Below are positions 37,663-46,785 of a stretch of 64,000 bases of DNA, in pieces. The translations under genes were made by a program, and so were the position numbers. Below the pieces are notes generated by a model, which worked only from the letters and a program-made list of their open reading frames with translations, was not told where the DNA came from and made no database searches. Source of the DNA: Brumimicrobium sp965659845 (GTDB lineage Bacteria; Bacteroidota; Bacteroidia; Flavobacteriales_D; Crocinitomicaceae). Position 1 is the first letter of the stretch, and the number at the start of each line of letters is the position of its first letter. The DNA is taken from the NCBI GenBank assembly GCA_965659845.1, contig CBFHXS010000001.1, positions 26,048-90,047 of the forward strand, in the 5' to 3' direction.

Positions 37663-38535
37663 CTATTTTTTCCGTAAAACGTAAACTTGACTTGAGTAAC
37701 CATATTTTTTTCCTTTCATATTTGAAAGAAATCCTATAATTACTCCAAACAATGAAAAACGCTTTTTGTATTTTTCAGAAAGCATAGATACATAATATGA
37801 ATCGAACTTCATCGGTATCACTTTTTCTAATTCAAATCCGTTACTCATAAAAAACTTAGAAATATCCTGCTTCTGAAAATGATATAAATGTCGAGGCACA
37901 TCATAAGCTGCCCAGTATTCTCTATAGTATCGCGCATCATATGAATTCATATTAGGAACGGCTACAAAAAGTTTGCCTCCTGCGCTCAACACTTCGTTCA
38001 TTTTTGCAACGTCCTTCTTTAGATCATAAACATGCTCAAGAACGTGCCACATTGTAATAACATCAACACTGCTTTTTTCAAGGTTATATAATTCGTTCTG
38101 TTCGCAACTTCTCACATGATTTTCCTTGTGCGCGAAAGCTCTAGCATCTTCGTCTGGCTCTATGCCATAACCATCAAACCCTCCATCTTTAGCTGCTCTC
38201 AAAAAATGGCCTGTTCCTGAACCTATATCTAAAAGCCTATTTCCATTGACCGCATTGCGCACCCATCGAACTTTATCTTTTAATGTTTTCTTACGGACAC
38301 GGTTATACAAGGAATTAATTAATCCTTTCTTAGTAGAACTGTGTGAAATGTACTCCTCAGATTTATAGTATGCACCGATTTCATCTTTTTTTGGAATTGG
38401 ATTCGTAAAGTGAAACCCACAGTTTTCGCACTCGACGATCTTAAAGTCCGCTTTCGTAATCATGTGGTCTCTTACATTCAAAAAGATACGATGGCTCTTA
38501 CTGCCACAAACAACACATTCTTCTATGGAATTCAT
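37663..38535 (-). CDS. Class I SAM-dependent methyltransferase with N-terminal zinc ribbon
   Basis: 290 residues from ATG 38535. The in-frame GTG at 38550 lies inside a parS site and is less likely. An N-terminal four-cysteine ribbon (CVVCGSKS ... CENCGFHFTNP) is followed by a Methyltransf_11/23-type domain: SAM motif I LLDIGSGTGHFLRAAKDGG, VDVITMWHVLEHV as motif II/III, and a C-terminal hydrophobic patch. The substrate is unknown; relatives act on sugars, lipids or cofactors. It is the last gene of the reverse run DUF4175 - RsbW-like - ybeY - mnmG - methyltransferase. Confidence 0.82.
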   Translation of the reverse strand: MNSIEECVVCGSKSHRIFLNVRDHMITKADFKIVECENCGFHFTNPIPKKDEIGAYYKSEEYISHSSTKKGLINSLYNRVRKKTLKDKVRWVRNAVNGNRLLDIGSGTGHFLRAAKDGGFDGYGIEPDEDARAFAHKENHVRSCEQNELYNLEKSSVDVITMWHVLEHVYDLKKDVAKMNEVLSAGGKLFVAVPNMNSYDARYYREYWAAYDVPRHLYHFQKQDISKFFMSNGFELEKVIPMKFDSYYVSMLSEKYKKRFSLFGVIIGFLSNMKGKKYGYSSQVYVLRKK

Positions 38536-38542
38536 TCTCTTT

Positions 38543-38558
38543 TGTTTCACGTGAAACT
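38543..38558. other. parS-type ParB binding site 1
   Basis: TGTTTCACGTGAAACT matches the conserved 16-bp parS palindrome TGTTTCACGTGAAACA at 15 positions, with a perfect 14-bp core. It overlaps the mnmG stop codon and the space before the methyltransferase gene. Confidence 0.85.
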
Positions 38559-40419
38559 ATCTTCCCAGATAGATCAACAATACATTAATATCACTTGGGG
38601 ATACACCACTTATTCTCGATGCCTGACCAATATTAGCGGGTTTTATGTTAGACAGTTTTTCCACCGCTTCGGAACTTAAACTTTCTAGCTTACTAAACTC
38701 CATATCGCTCGGAATCTTCACATCTTCTAGCCTGTTAAGTTTATTTGCCACATCTTGCTCTCTTGAAATATAGCCGTCATACTTCAATTGAATTTCTGCC
38801 TGCTCTATAACTTCTAACTCCAATTCAGTAGCAAACTCTCTTAATTCAGCGTTAACCTCAATTAAGTCATCCATAGTGATGTTTGGTCGTGTAATCAACT
38901 GGGTTAACTTAACTTGTTGCTTAATTAGTGAGCTCCCCTTACTTTCAAGTTTAGAATTCACCTCTTCTGGAGTCACGCCTTGCTTGCGCAGAAATTTCTT
39001 TAACGCTTCTGTTCTTTCAATTTTCGCCTTTACAGCACTCATTCTATCATCATCAATCATTCCTATTGAATGAGCTAATGGTGATAGTCGTTCATCTGCA
39101 TTATCTTGACGTAACAAAATTCTATATTCAGCACGTGAGGTAAACATCCTATACGGCTCCTTTGTACCCTTTGTTATTAAATCATCAATTAACACACCAA
39201 TATAAGCATCTGACCTCGTTAGAATAACCGGATCCTTTTTTAATACTGAACGTGCCGCATTAATACCTGCCATTAACCCCTGACAAGCCGCCTCTTCATA
39301 ACCTGTGGTACCATTAATTTGACCTGCAAAATATAATCCGCTTACCAATTTAGTTTCCAACGTATGTTGCAACTGTACAGGTGGGAAATAATCATATTCT
39401 ATAGCATAACCCGGTCTAAACATCTTTACGTTCTCAAAACCTGGTATTGTCTTCATTGCTTCCAACTGAACATCTTCTGGTAGAGAAGTACTAAAACCGT
39501 TAACATATATCTCTACTGTATCCCAGCCCTCTGGTTCTACAAAAACCTGATGTCTTTCTCTGTCAGCAAAACGATTGATCTTCTCCTCTATACTTGGACA
39601 ATAACGAGGGCCGCTCGATTCAATTGCACCATTAAACATTGGGCTACGATCAAAGGCACTCTCCAGTATTTCATGAGTACGTTTATTAGTATATGTAATG
39701 TGACACGATCTTTGATCTTTTAGAGGAACCGTATCGGTATAACTAAACGTAACCGGGCTATCATCACCTGGCTGCTCTTCCATTTTTGTATAATCTAAAC
39801 TTCGTCCATCAACGCGCGGTGGTGTACCCGTCTTCATCCTACCTTGATCAAAACCTAATTCAATTAAGTCAGCTGTAATTCCAGTTGAGGCTCTTTCGCC
39901 AGCTCTTCCTCCACCAAATTGTTTCTCACCGAGGTGAATGGTGCCATTTAAAAATGTTCCACTTGTAATGATAACAGTGTTAGCCATAATATCAACACCT
40001 ATACCTGTTTTCACACCAACGATTTTACCATCGTTAGCTATCAAACCTGTTACCATATCTTGCCAGAAATCAACATTCTTATTTCTTTCCAGTAATAGTC
40101 GCCATTCTTCAGCAAAACGCATGCGGTCATTTTGAGACCTAGGCGACCACATTGCGGGACCCTTACTCTTATTAAGCATTCGAAACTGGATTGCGCTTAG
40201 ATCCGACACAATAGCTGAGCCACCTCCTAAAGCGTCAATTTCCCTAAGAATTTGACCTTTAGCAACACCACCCATCGCTGGGTTACAACTCATTTGGGCG
40301 ATAGTATTCATGTTCATTGTAATCAGCAAGGTCGAGACACCTAGCTTACCTGCAGCATTCGCCGCTTCGCAACCCGCATGACCACCTCCAACAACAATTA
40401 CATCATATTCTTTTAACAT
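38557..40419 (-). CDS. mnmG: tRNA uridine-5-carboxymethylaminomethyl(34) synthesis enzyme MnmG (GidA)
   Basis: 620 residues, family length. MnmG with MnmE modifies wobble uridine 34 of several tRNAs. The FAD dinucleotide fold is at the very N-terminus (VIVVGGGHAGCEAANAAGKLG). CNPAMGGVAKGQI, GTFLNGTIHLGEKQFGGGRAGE and the FMFTSRAEYRI-type block (MFTSRAEYRILLRQDNADERL) are the standard signatures. The C-terminal domain that meets MnmE is present. The gene is flanked on both sides by parS sites. mnmG/gidA is near the chromosome origin in many bacteria. Confidence 0.97.
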   Translation of the reverse strand: MLKEYDVIVVGGGHAGCEAANAAGKLGVSTLLITMNMNTIAQMSCNPAMGGVAKGQILREIDALGGGSAIVSDLSAIQFRMLNKSKGPAMWSPRSQNDRMRFAEEWRLLLERNKNVDFWQDMVTGLIANDGKIVGVKTGIGVDIMANTVIITSGTFLNGTIHLGEKQFGGGRAGERASTGITADLIELGFDQGRMKTGTPPRVDGRSLDYTKMEEQPGDDSPVTFSYTDTVPLKDQRSCHITYTNKRTHEILESAFDRSPMFNGAIESSGPRYCPSIEEKINRFADRERHQVFVEPEGWDTVEIYVNGFSTSLPEDVQLEAMKTIPGFENVKMFRPGYAIEYDYFPPVQLQHTLETKLVSGLYFAGQINGTTGYEEAACQGLMAGINAARSVLKKDPVILTRSDAYIGVLIDDLITKGTKEPYRMFTSRAEYRILLRQDNADERLSPLAHSIGMIDDDRMSAVKAKIERTEALKKFLRKQGVTPEEVNSKLESKGSSLIKQQVKLTQLITRPNITMDDLIEVNAELREFATELELEVIEQAEIQLKYDGYISREQDVANKLNRLEDVKIPSDMEFSKLESLSSEAVEKLSNIKPANIGQASRISGVSPSDINVLLIYLGR

Positions 40420-40427
40420 AGTATTCC

Positions 40428-40443
40428 TGTTTCACGTGGAACA
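40428..40443. other. parS-type ParB binding site 2
   Basis: TGTTTCACGTGGAACA, the parS consensus with the allowed G in the right arm. It lies in the 27-base gap between mnmG and ybeY. Confidence 0.88.
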
Positions 40444-40446
40444 AAA

Positions 40447-40854
40447 TTACAACAGGTTTAGATAGAAATCTTCTTTTTTCCGCATTAATTCCACCTCAGA
40501 TTCAGTTTTATCATTATATCCACATAAATGCAAAAAACCATGAATAACAACACGTTTTAGTTCTGTTTCACGTGAAACATTAAGATCTTTTGCATTAGAG
40601 AAAACGGTGTCTAGACTAATTAGAAGATCACCAGAAATCACATTCTGTTCTACGTAATCAAACGTGATAATGTCTGTAAAATAATCATGGTCCAAGTAAG
40701 TTCTATTATACTCGAGAAGCCAGTTGTCACTGCCCAACACAACAGCAACATCCCCAAGGCTTACTCCTTCGGAATTGGTAATTTTTATGAACCATGACTC
40801 TACAGTCTCCTCATTTAAAGTTGAGTCGACTTCAATGTGTTGTATGCTAACCAT
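40447..40854 (-). CDS. ybeY: rRNA maturation endoribonuclease YbeY
   Basis: 135 residues, typical of the family in Bacteroidota. YbeY is a zinc-dependent RNase for 16S rRNA 3' end maturation and ribosome quality control. The signature HGFLHLCGYND supplies the first two metal-binding His residues. The third ligand position, His in Escherichia coli (HLLGYDH), is Asp here. The AxxGSD-like segment VVLGSDNWLLEYNRTYLDHDYFTDIITFDY matches the family core. The start codon overlaps the stop of the RsbW-like gene by one base. A perfect parS palindrome lies inside the reading frame. Confidence 0.93.
   Translation of the reverse strand: MVSIQHIEVDSTLNEETVESWFIKITNSEGVSLGDVAVVLGSDNWLLEYNRTYLDHDYFTDIITFDYVEQNVISGDLLISLDTVFSNAKDLNVSRETELKRVVIHGFLHLCGYNDKTESEVELMRKKEDFYLNLL
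40564..40579. other. parS-type ParB binding site 3 (inside ybeY)
   Basis: TGTTTCACGTGAAACA, an exact 16-of-16 parS palindrome, within the ybeY coding sequence where it encodes part of NVSRETE. It is the best match of the three sites. Confidence 0.92.
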
Positions 40855-41270
40855 TAAAGGATACTAAAAGCCACGTGCACTTCGGAGCCGTTTTTTTCAA
40901 AAGAAACTTCATCTGCCAAGCTTTTCATCAAGAAAATTCCGCGACCGTTTTCCTTTTCAATGTTTTCAGGAGATGTTGGGTCTGGTAAATTATTAAAATC
41001 AAAACCCTTGCCACCGTCCCGAACCACAAAACAAAGCTTGTTGTCACCTCGTTTTACTTCAATTGAAACTATTTCATTCGGGTTGTCCAGGTTTCCGTGT
41101 TGAATAGCGTTATTGACAGCTTCTGTAACTGCAATCAACACATTGCCGAAATGGTCTTCATGAACCTCGTTTTGCCGACAAACCTCATCAACAAGGTCCT
41201 CTGCTACTTTAATATTATCGATAGAAGATGGAAATGATACCGTCTCGATTTCTTTGTAATTAGTTTCCAT
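40854..41270 (-). CDS. RsbW-like ATP-binding protein (anti-sigma factor kinase family)
   Basis: 138 residues of a single GHKL ATPase domain. The N box (AVTEAVNNAIQHGN), G1 box (VRDGGKGFDF) and G2 box (ENGRGIFLMKSLADEV) are intact. This is the HATPase_c_2 group of RsbW/SpoIIAB serine kinases, which bind a sigma factor or phosphorylate an STAS anti-anti-sigma protein. No sigma factor or STAS gene is adjacent; instead it lies between DUF4175 and ybeY, so its partner must be encoded elsewhere. It overlaps ybeY by one base, so translation is coupled. Confidence 0.85.
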   Translation of the reverse strand: METNYKEIETVSFPSSIDNIKVAEDLVDEVCRQNEVHEDHFGNVLIAVTEAVNNAIQHGNLDNPNEIVSIEVKRGDNKLCFVVRDGGKGFDFNNLPDPTSPENIEKENGRGIFLMKSLADEVSFEKNGSEVHVAFSIL

Positions 41271-41309
41271 TCAATATAATTTAATATCCTCGATTGAGCT
41301 ACTACATCA

Positions 41310-44300
41310 CTAATTTAGAATAAGAAAATAAGCGTTTGCTTTCTCCTTATAATACTTGCTGAACGACGGATCTAAAGTTCGCAATAACTCAATCTGCTTT
41401 TCTTTTTGTTTCTTATACTCTAAAAACTCTATTTGGTTACCAAAATCACCATTTTTTCCTGAATTACTTTTTCTTTCCTCATCATAACCTCTTTCCTCCA
41501 TTGCTTTTTCGCTCTCTAAAAGGCGTGTCATAATCCTTTCCTGCCTTTCTATCAACTCACTTGACCAGTCCTTATTGATAAGGTCTTCCTGCTGCTCTTC
41601 TAATTCTTTTAAAAGTTCATTCAATTGATTACCCTTTCCACTGCCATCCTTATTCATTTCTTCACGTAACTCTTGAAGCTTTCTCCGCATCTCACCTTGC
41701 TCAGCAGCCATTTTCGCCGCTCCTTTTGAATTCATTGGCACCTTTCCCCCTTGATTCTTTTTACCAGGGTTTTTTCCTTTCTTATCTCCACCTGGGTTGT
41801 TGCCCTTCTTCATTTCCTCTAATTGCTTCTTCAACATTTTTTTAATGCTCTCCATCTCACCGCTCTTACCTTGACCTTTTTTACCTCCAGGTTTACTGCA
41901 ACTACCCTGACCCTGCATCATGCTTTTCATATCCTGTTGAGCACTCTGGAGCGCCTCATTCATAAACAGGGCTAAATTATTCAGGCTTGTCATTACTTTT
42001 TGCTGTTTCACACCCAAAGCCTTTTTTTCACGTTCACCTACATGAGTTGGAATATAGTTATTGTTCTTATCTATTTCTGCCAACTCCTGTTCAACGAATG
42101 ATGCTATCTTCGGCACTCTATCAGCTAAAGCTCTTAGACTATCTTTCACAGGCTTAGTATTATCTATTATCTCTCTCTGGTCGCGACCCAACTGAACAAA
42201 ATACGGATCGTATATACTTGTTACATTAAATTCATTCATTATTTTCTCTTGAGAAAAACTTAAGTTTATTAAATTTTCTAATAACGCTCTCATTGACTCA
42301 ATATCTTCCCCTTGTTGTTCTTGCTGACTTTCTTGCATTTGTGCCTGCATTTTCGAGGACATCTCTTCCATCTTCTCAGCAGCACTCTCTTGATTTTCGC
42401 CTGCCGCTTTTTCCTTATTCTGATCTAAGTTTTCTTGGGCCTTATCCATTTCCTCTTTCGTCTCTTCCGCATCTTCTTTTAGACCGTCCAATTCCAAAGG
42501 TCTATTAAGTTCATCATTTTTCTCGAGCAGTTCCTCTAGCTCCTCTTTCTTCTTATCGAACTCTTTATTCAATTCTGATTGTCGCTTTTCTCCTTCATCT
42601 GAAGAAATCTTTTCCTCTTCTATATTCTCTTTTAACTCTTTCTGGTCCTTAGCCAAGTCTTGTAAAGACTCTATTAAATCTTCCGTCCGTTCTTCAACAT
42701 CCATCTTCTTGAGCATTTCCATCGTACGGTCCATCTGACGTTTCATCATTTCAGAGGTGACTTCCGATTCTTCCATTTTCTCTAAAACTTCACTGTCGTC
42801 TTTGTTTTTCATCAGCTCTTCAAGCTCCTCAAGGAGCTCTTTCAACTCATCATCCATCACCTGATCCATTAACTCCTCAAGCTGTTTTTGTTTTTCTTTT
42901 AACTCTTCATCGACCTCTGAAAAATTTGATTTTTCCTCAAAACTTTCCTTCATCTTTTCTTTGAGTTTATTCATTTTTTCCTCTAATGAACTACGTTCCT
43001 TTTGAAGATTTTCTAATTGCTTCGACTGCTGCCAAGAGTTTGACTTTGTGTTCATCATTTCTTTTTTCAATCTGGTAACTTTCTCATTGAAATCCTTTGT
43101 TTGTTGAATGAGTTTCTTCATTTCCTCCTGAACATCTTCCTTAGTATTAGATCTAGCATTTTGGAGGTCCTCTTTGGAAGGGGCTCTGTGTTGAAAAGTT
43201 GAAGAACGGGTAGACTTAGATCCGTTTACGCCATCATTATCATAAACAACAAAGTAATAAGTCACCTGGTCTTCAAGTTCTAAAGACAGTTTGTTTAGGT
43301 CGAACACCATAGAAAAAGGTCTGTTCCGACCATCTATACCCGGGACACTAACTTTCTTTTGTATCTCCTCTCCTGATTTTCTTGTTAAAGTATAATGAAA
43401 GTCTACCGCTGATAAACCATGGTCGTCTGCCGCTCTTCCAGTAAAAAACAATCTTCCTTTTGACAGAGTATCCTTTTCTTCTCTAACGGCAATACTTGGA
43501 AATTGGTCTTTTATAACATCAATTGAATAATACAGGGAATCTTTCTTATTGAGCTCTTTGTTGCTCATTATGAACATCAGCTGGCCACTCTCTTTAAACA
43601 TGTATTCATACCTGAAGCCACTTTCTTTAAAAGAAGTAATACTATCATTATAGTTTATGATTAACCCATCCGTATTTTTAACTATTCCGTCCCATGTCAC
43701 TTTCGCTCCTTCCGGAACAATCAAATCTCCCGGGTTCTTTATAGATTCTGATTCAACACCTAAGTAACTCGGATAATCAATGGTCGCAGTTAACTGACCC
43801 ATAGATGTTCTCTTCACAACATCAATTTTGTACCCTTTTGACTCCTGACCGTTTCCATTAAATTGAAAGGTAATATCGTCTGATACATTATCAAATCTGT
43901 ATTCTGCAGTAGTTTTAGATGTCTTCTTCATCGCAAACCTTCCTTCGCTGCTTTGAATATAAAGAACATTCGGCACAGCTTTTCCTGGTCTTGGGTCAAC
44001 CTGTACCCTAATAGGCACACTTGCACCCTCTTCTACCTTAAGAGATTCGTTTAGGAGTGTAAAGTCAAAATCAGGGTCTTCTAGAAAAACTTCATTATAA
44101 TTCAATAGTCGCTCCGAGCCATCTGTAAAAACATTTGGCACAATAATTCCAACCAAAACGATGGTCAGAAGAACAGGCAACACATACTTTAAGAACCTCC
44201 TATTTTCTTTATAATCAACAGCAGTAGTAAACTGAAACGCACTTAGTTTGTCTGCATTTTGTTCGACACTTGCTCTTAAGAGTTCAATGTTGTTCGGATT

Positions 44301-44660
44301 AGAGTCAGCTACATCTCTCAACTGTAAAGTATTCAAAAGCTTATCACTTACTCCTGGAAAAAATGACCCAATTATTTTAGCTGCTTGGTATCGATCAATC
44401 CTTTTCCCAAACGAAAACAATTTACCCACAGGAATAAAAATATATCGTATTAAAACATAAGCGTTAATACCAATAAAAGAGAAAAGTAAAGATGCTCTAA
44501 CGAAAGAGTTAAACCTACCTATATACTCAAGACCGGCAACGAGTAAAAAAGACGCTAGAAAAATAAGGAGAAACAACAAAACCCCCTTAATCATTAAGTT
44601 CTTATAATACTTCCTAATGAAGGCGTCTACTTGATTCAATAATTTGTCGAATGATCCCAT
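41310..44660 (-). CDS. DUF4175 family membrane protein with long coiled coil
   Basis: 1116 residues. Two hydrophobic helices near the N-terminus (about 20-70) and a third near 155-175 anchor it in the inner membrane. A beta-rich region (about 190-490) follows, then 300 residues of Glu/Lys/Gln-rich coiled coil (about 495-800) with runs such as LKELLEELEELMKNKDDSE. A Gly/Lys/Asn-rich low-complexity stretch lies near 930-990 and a basic C-terminus ends AYFLILN. DUF4175 proteins are conserved in Bacteroidota but uncharacterised. It heads the reverse run to mnmG, 39 bases before the RsbW-like gene. Confidence 0.85.
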   Translation of the reverse strand: MGSFDKLLNQVDAFIRKYYKNLMIKGVLLFLLIFLASFLLVAGLEYIGRFNSFVRASLLFSFIGINAYVLIRYIFIPVGKLFSFGKRIDRYQAAKIIGSFFPGVSDKLLNTLQLRDVADSNPNNIELLRASVEQNADKLSAFQFTTAVDYKENRRFLKYVLPVLLTIVLVGIIVPNVFTDGSERLLNYNEVFLEDPDFDFTLLNESLKVEEGASVPIRVQVDPRPGKAVPNVLYIQSSEGRFAMKKTSKTTAEYRFDNVSDDITFQFNGNGQESKGYKIDVVKRTSMGQLTATIDYPSYLGVESESIKNPGDLIVPEGAKVTWDGIVKNTDGLIINYNDSITSFKESGFRYEYMFKESGQLMFIMSNKELNKKDSLYYSIDVIKDQFPSIAVREEKDTLSKGRLFFTGRAADDHGLSAVDFHYTLTRKSGEEIQKKVSVPGIDGRNRPFSMVFDLNKLSLELEDQVTYYFVVYDNDGVNGSKSTRSSTFQHRAPSKEDLQNARSNTKEDVQEEMKKLIQQTKDFNEKVTRLKKEMMNTKSNSWQQSKQLENLQKERSSLEEKMNKLKEKMKESFEEKSNFSEVDEELKEKQKQLEELMDQVMDDELKELLEELEELMKNKDDSEVLEKMEESEVTSEMMKRQMDRTMEMLKKMDVEERTEDLIESLQDLAKDQKELKENIEEEKISSDEGEKRQSELNKEFDKKKEELEELLEKNDELNRPLELDGLKEDAEETKEEMDKAQENLDQNKEKAAGENQESAAEKMEEMSSKMQAQMQESQQEQQGEDIESMRALLENLINLSFSQEKIMNEFNVTSIYDPYFVQLGRDQREIIDNTKPVKDSLRALADRVPKIASFVEQELAEIDKNNNYIPTHVGEREKKALGVKQQKVMTSLNNLALFMNEALQSAQQDMKSMMQGQGSCSKPGGKKGQGKSGEMESIKKMLKKQLEEMKKGNNPGGDKKGKNPGKKNQGGKVPMNSKGAAKMAAEQGEMRRKLQELREEMNKDGSGKGNQLNELLKELEEQQEDLINKDWSSELIERQERIMTRLLESEKAMEERGYDEERKSNSGKNGDFGNQIEFLEYKKQKEKQIELLRTLDPSFSKYYKEKANAYFLILN

Positions 44661-44820
44661 TTGTATTTATGTACAGCTATAACTAAATAAAGTTACGAAT
44701 TGGTCTTATAAAACGATGTAAAAAGATGTTAATATCACTAAAACAGCAATAACAGACCTTTTAAACTATTAAAAATACGTAATTACAAGCAAGATATTCT
44801 CATATCGTGTACGAATCAAT

Positions 44821-44828
44821 TATCTTTG
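44821..44828 (+). promoter_or_regulatory. Possible -7 element of gltX
   Basis: TATCTTTG fits TAnnTTTG, 18 bases ahead of the gltX ATG. No TTG at the right distance upstream is seen, so this is tentative. Confidence 0.3.
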
Positions 44829-44846
44829 CAAAAAAATACAACAACT

Positions 44847-46376
44847 ATGTCATCAAACGTTCGCGTTCGTTTTGCTCCATCCCCAACAGGCCCTTTACAT
44901 ATGGGGGGGGTGCGTACAGCATTATATAATTATCTTTTTGCTAAAAAAGAAGGAGGTAAGTTTATCCTACGTATAGAAGATACAGACCAAAAACGTTTTG
45001 TTGAAGGTGCTGAACAATATATAAAAGACGCTTTAGACTGGTGTGGTATAACTCCTGATGAAGGTCCTGGAATCGGTGGGGACTATGGCCCATATACACA
45101 ATCGGAAAGAAAAGATATGTACCTGCCGTATGCAGAACAATTAGTTGAAAACGGTAAAGCTTACTATGCATTTGATACAGCTGAAGACCTTGATGAAATG
45201 CGTCAGCAAGCTCAAAAAATGAAGATGCCTAACTGGCAGTATAATGCAGTTTCGAGAACTTCAATGAAAAACTCTTTGACTCTTCCTGAAGACGAGGTCA
45301 AAAGTAGAATTGAAAATGGAGATCCTTATGTGATTCGTTTTAAAATGCCAAGAAACGAAGACGTTCGTTTCGAAGATGTAATAAGAGGTTGGGTTGTTGT
45401 AAATACAAATAACCTGGATGACAAAATCCTTTTTAAAAGCGACGGTATGCCAACATACCATATGGCAAATATCGTTGATGACCACACTATGGCAATCACA
45501 CATGTGATAAGAGGAGAAGAGTGGCTGCCATCAGCACCTTTACATGTATTACTTTATGAAGCTTTTGATTGGACGGCACCGAAGTTTGCTCATTGCCCTC
45601 TTTTGCTAAGGCCTGATGGAAATGGTAAGCTTTCTAAAAGAGATGGTGACAGACTTGGCTTTCCTGTATTCCCAACAGACTGGATGACAGCAGAGGGTGA
45701 AAAGTATTCTGGATACCGAGAACAAGGTTATTTACCCGGAGCATTCATTAACATGCTTGCATTTCTAGGTTGGAATCCTGGTACAACTCAGGAGCTCTTC
45801 TCTCTTGATGAAATGATTCAAGCTTTTTCACTGGAACGAGTAAGTAAGGCTGGCGCTAAGTTTGATGCTGATAAAACAAAATGGTTTCAACAACAATACT
45901 TACGAGCACTTTCTGATAATACTTTAGCGGACATGTTAAAGGAACAACACCCTTCTATTTCCGTGGAAGATTCTTATTTATCTCAGGTATGCGGATTAAT
46001 GAAAGAAAGAGCAACCTTTGTTGAGGATATTCTTACTGAGGGCGACTATTTCTTCTCTGAACCTAAAGAGTTTGATGCTAAAACTGTACGTAAGAAGTGG
46101 AAAGACGACACAGAAGGTGTTATTCTAGAATGGATGAAAAGATTGAACTCTATTGAAGACTTTTCTCCAGAAAATATTGAAGTTGCTTTTAAAGATTATT
46201 TAGCAGAAATAGAAAAGGGAATCGGTGCAGTTCTTCCTGCTTTTCGTGTTTTGATCACAGGAAAAGGAATGGGACCTAGTATGTTTGAAATAGCTGCATT
46301 ATTAGGAAAGGAAAAAACATTAGCTCGTCTTGAGAAGAACATTCCTGCTGTTAAAAGTCAGAAAGCTGAAGCATGA
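44847..46376 (+). CDS. gltX: Glutamate-tRNA ligase
   Basis: 509 residues from ATG 44847. Earlier in-frame TTG at 44826 falls inside the putative promoter. This class I synthetase charges tRNA-Glu. The HIGH-type motif is in RFAPSPTGPLHMGGVRTALYN and the KMSKS-type motif in NGKLSKRDGDRLGFP. The catalytic Rossmann core covers about 1-330 and the alpha-helical anticodon-binding domain the rest. folB begins inside the stop region with a four-base ATGA overlap, so the two are cotranslated. Confidence 0.97.
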   Translation: MSSNVRVRFAPSPTGPLHMGGVRTALYNYLFAKKEGGKFILRIEDTDQKRFVEGAEQYIKDALDWCGITPDEGPGIGGDYGPYTQSERKDMYLPYAEQLVENGKAYYAFDTAEDLDEMRQQAQKMKMPNWQYNAVSRTSMKNSLTLPEDEVKSRIENGDPYVIRFKMPRNEDVRFEDVIRGWVVVNTNNLDDKILFKSDGMPTYHMANIVDDHTMAITHVIRGEEWLPSAPLHVLLYEAFDWTAPKFAHCPLLLRPDGNGKLSKRDGDRLGFPVFPTDWMTAEGEKYSGYREQGYLPGAFINMLAFLGWNPGTTQELFSLDEMIQAFSLERVSKAGAKFDADKTKWFQQQYLRALSDNTLADMLKEQHPSISVEDSYLSQVCGLMKERATFVEDILTEGDYFFSEPKEFDAKTVRKKWKDDTEGVILEWMKRLNSIEDFSPENIEVAFKDYLAEIEKGIGAVLPAFRVLITGKGMGPSMFEIAALLGKEKTLARLEKNIPAVKSQKAEA

Positions 46377-46732
46377 AGCACACAGTTGAAGTAAACGGAA
46401 TAAAGCTTTATGCTTATCATGGTTGTTTACCTGAAGAAGGTAAGATAGGTGGTCATTACACTGTAGATGTATCAGTAACCACCGATTTTTCTTCGTCTTT
46501 TCTAAGTGATGATCTCAACGACACTGTTGATTATGTTATAATCAACAAGATTGTAAAAGAAGAAATGTCTCAGCGCTCTAAATTAATTGAGCACGTTGCT
46601 AAACGTATTCTCAATCGTTTTAAAAATGAAATCAATAATATTGATAGAGGACGAATTAAAGTAATCAAACACTGTCCTCCTATTGAGGGTGATGTGAATG
46701 ATGTAGCTGTTATCATAGAGGAAGACTTTTAA
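46373..46732 (+). CDS. folB: Dihydroneopterin aldolase
   Basis: 119 residues, family length. FolB converts dihydroneopterin to 6-hydroxymethyl-dihydropterin and glycolaldehyde in folate synthesis. Signatures are VNGIKLYAYHGCLPEEGKIG at the start with the pterin-binding residues, DTVDYVIINKIV with the catalytic-site Tyr, LIEHVAKRI, and the Lys in KVIKHCPP near the end. It is coupled to gltX; no other folate genes are adjacent. Confidence 0.93.
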   Translation: MKHTVEVNGIKLYAYHGCLPEEGKIGGHYTVDVSVTTDFSSSFLSDDLNDTVDYVIINKIVKEEMSQRSKLIEHVAKRILNRFKNEINNIDRGRIKVIKHCPPIEGDVNDVAVIIEEDF

Positions 46733-46785
46733 AACAATCTATTTTGTTTTTGCTCTTCAATAATTCTGGATTCAAATAATATTTG

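Noticed and set aside
42003..42018. TGTTTCAC followed by ACCCAAAG as a fourth parS
   Set aside because: Only the left half-site matches; the right arm of the palindrome is absent.
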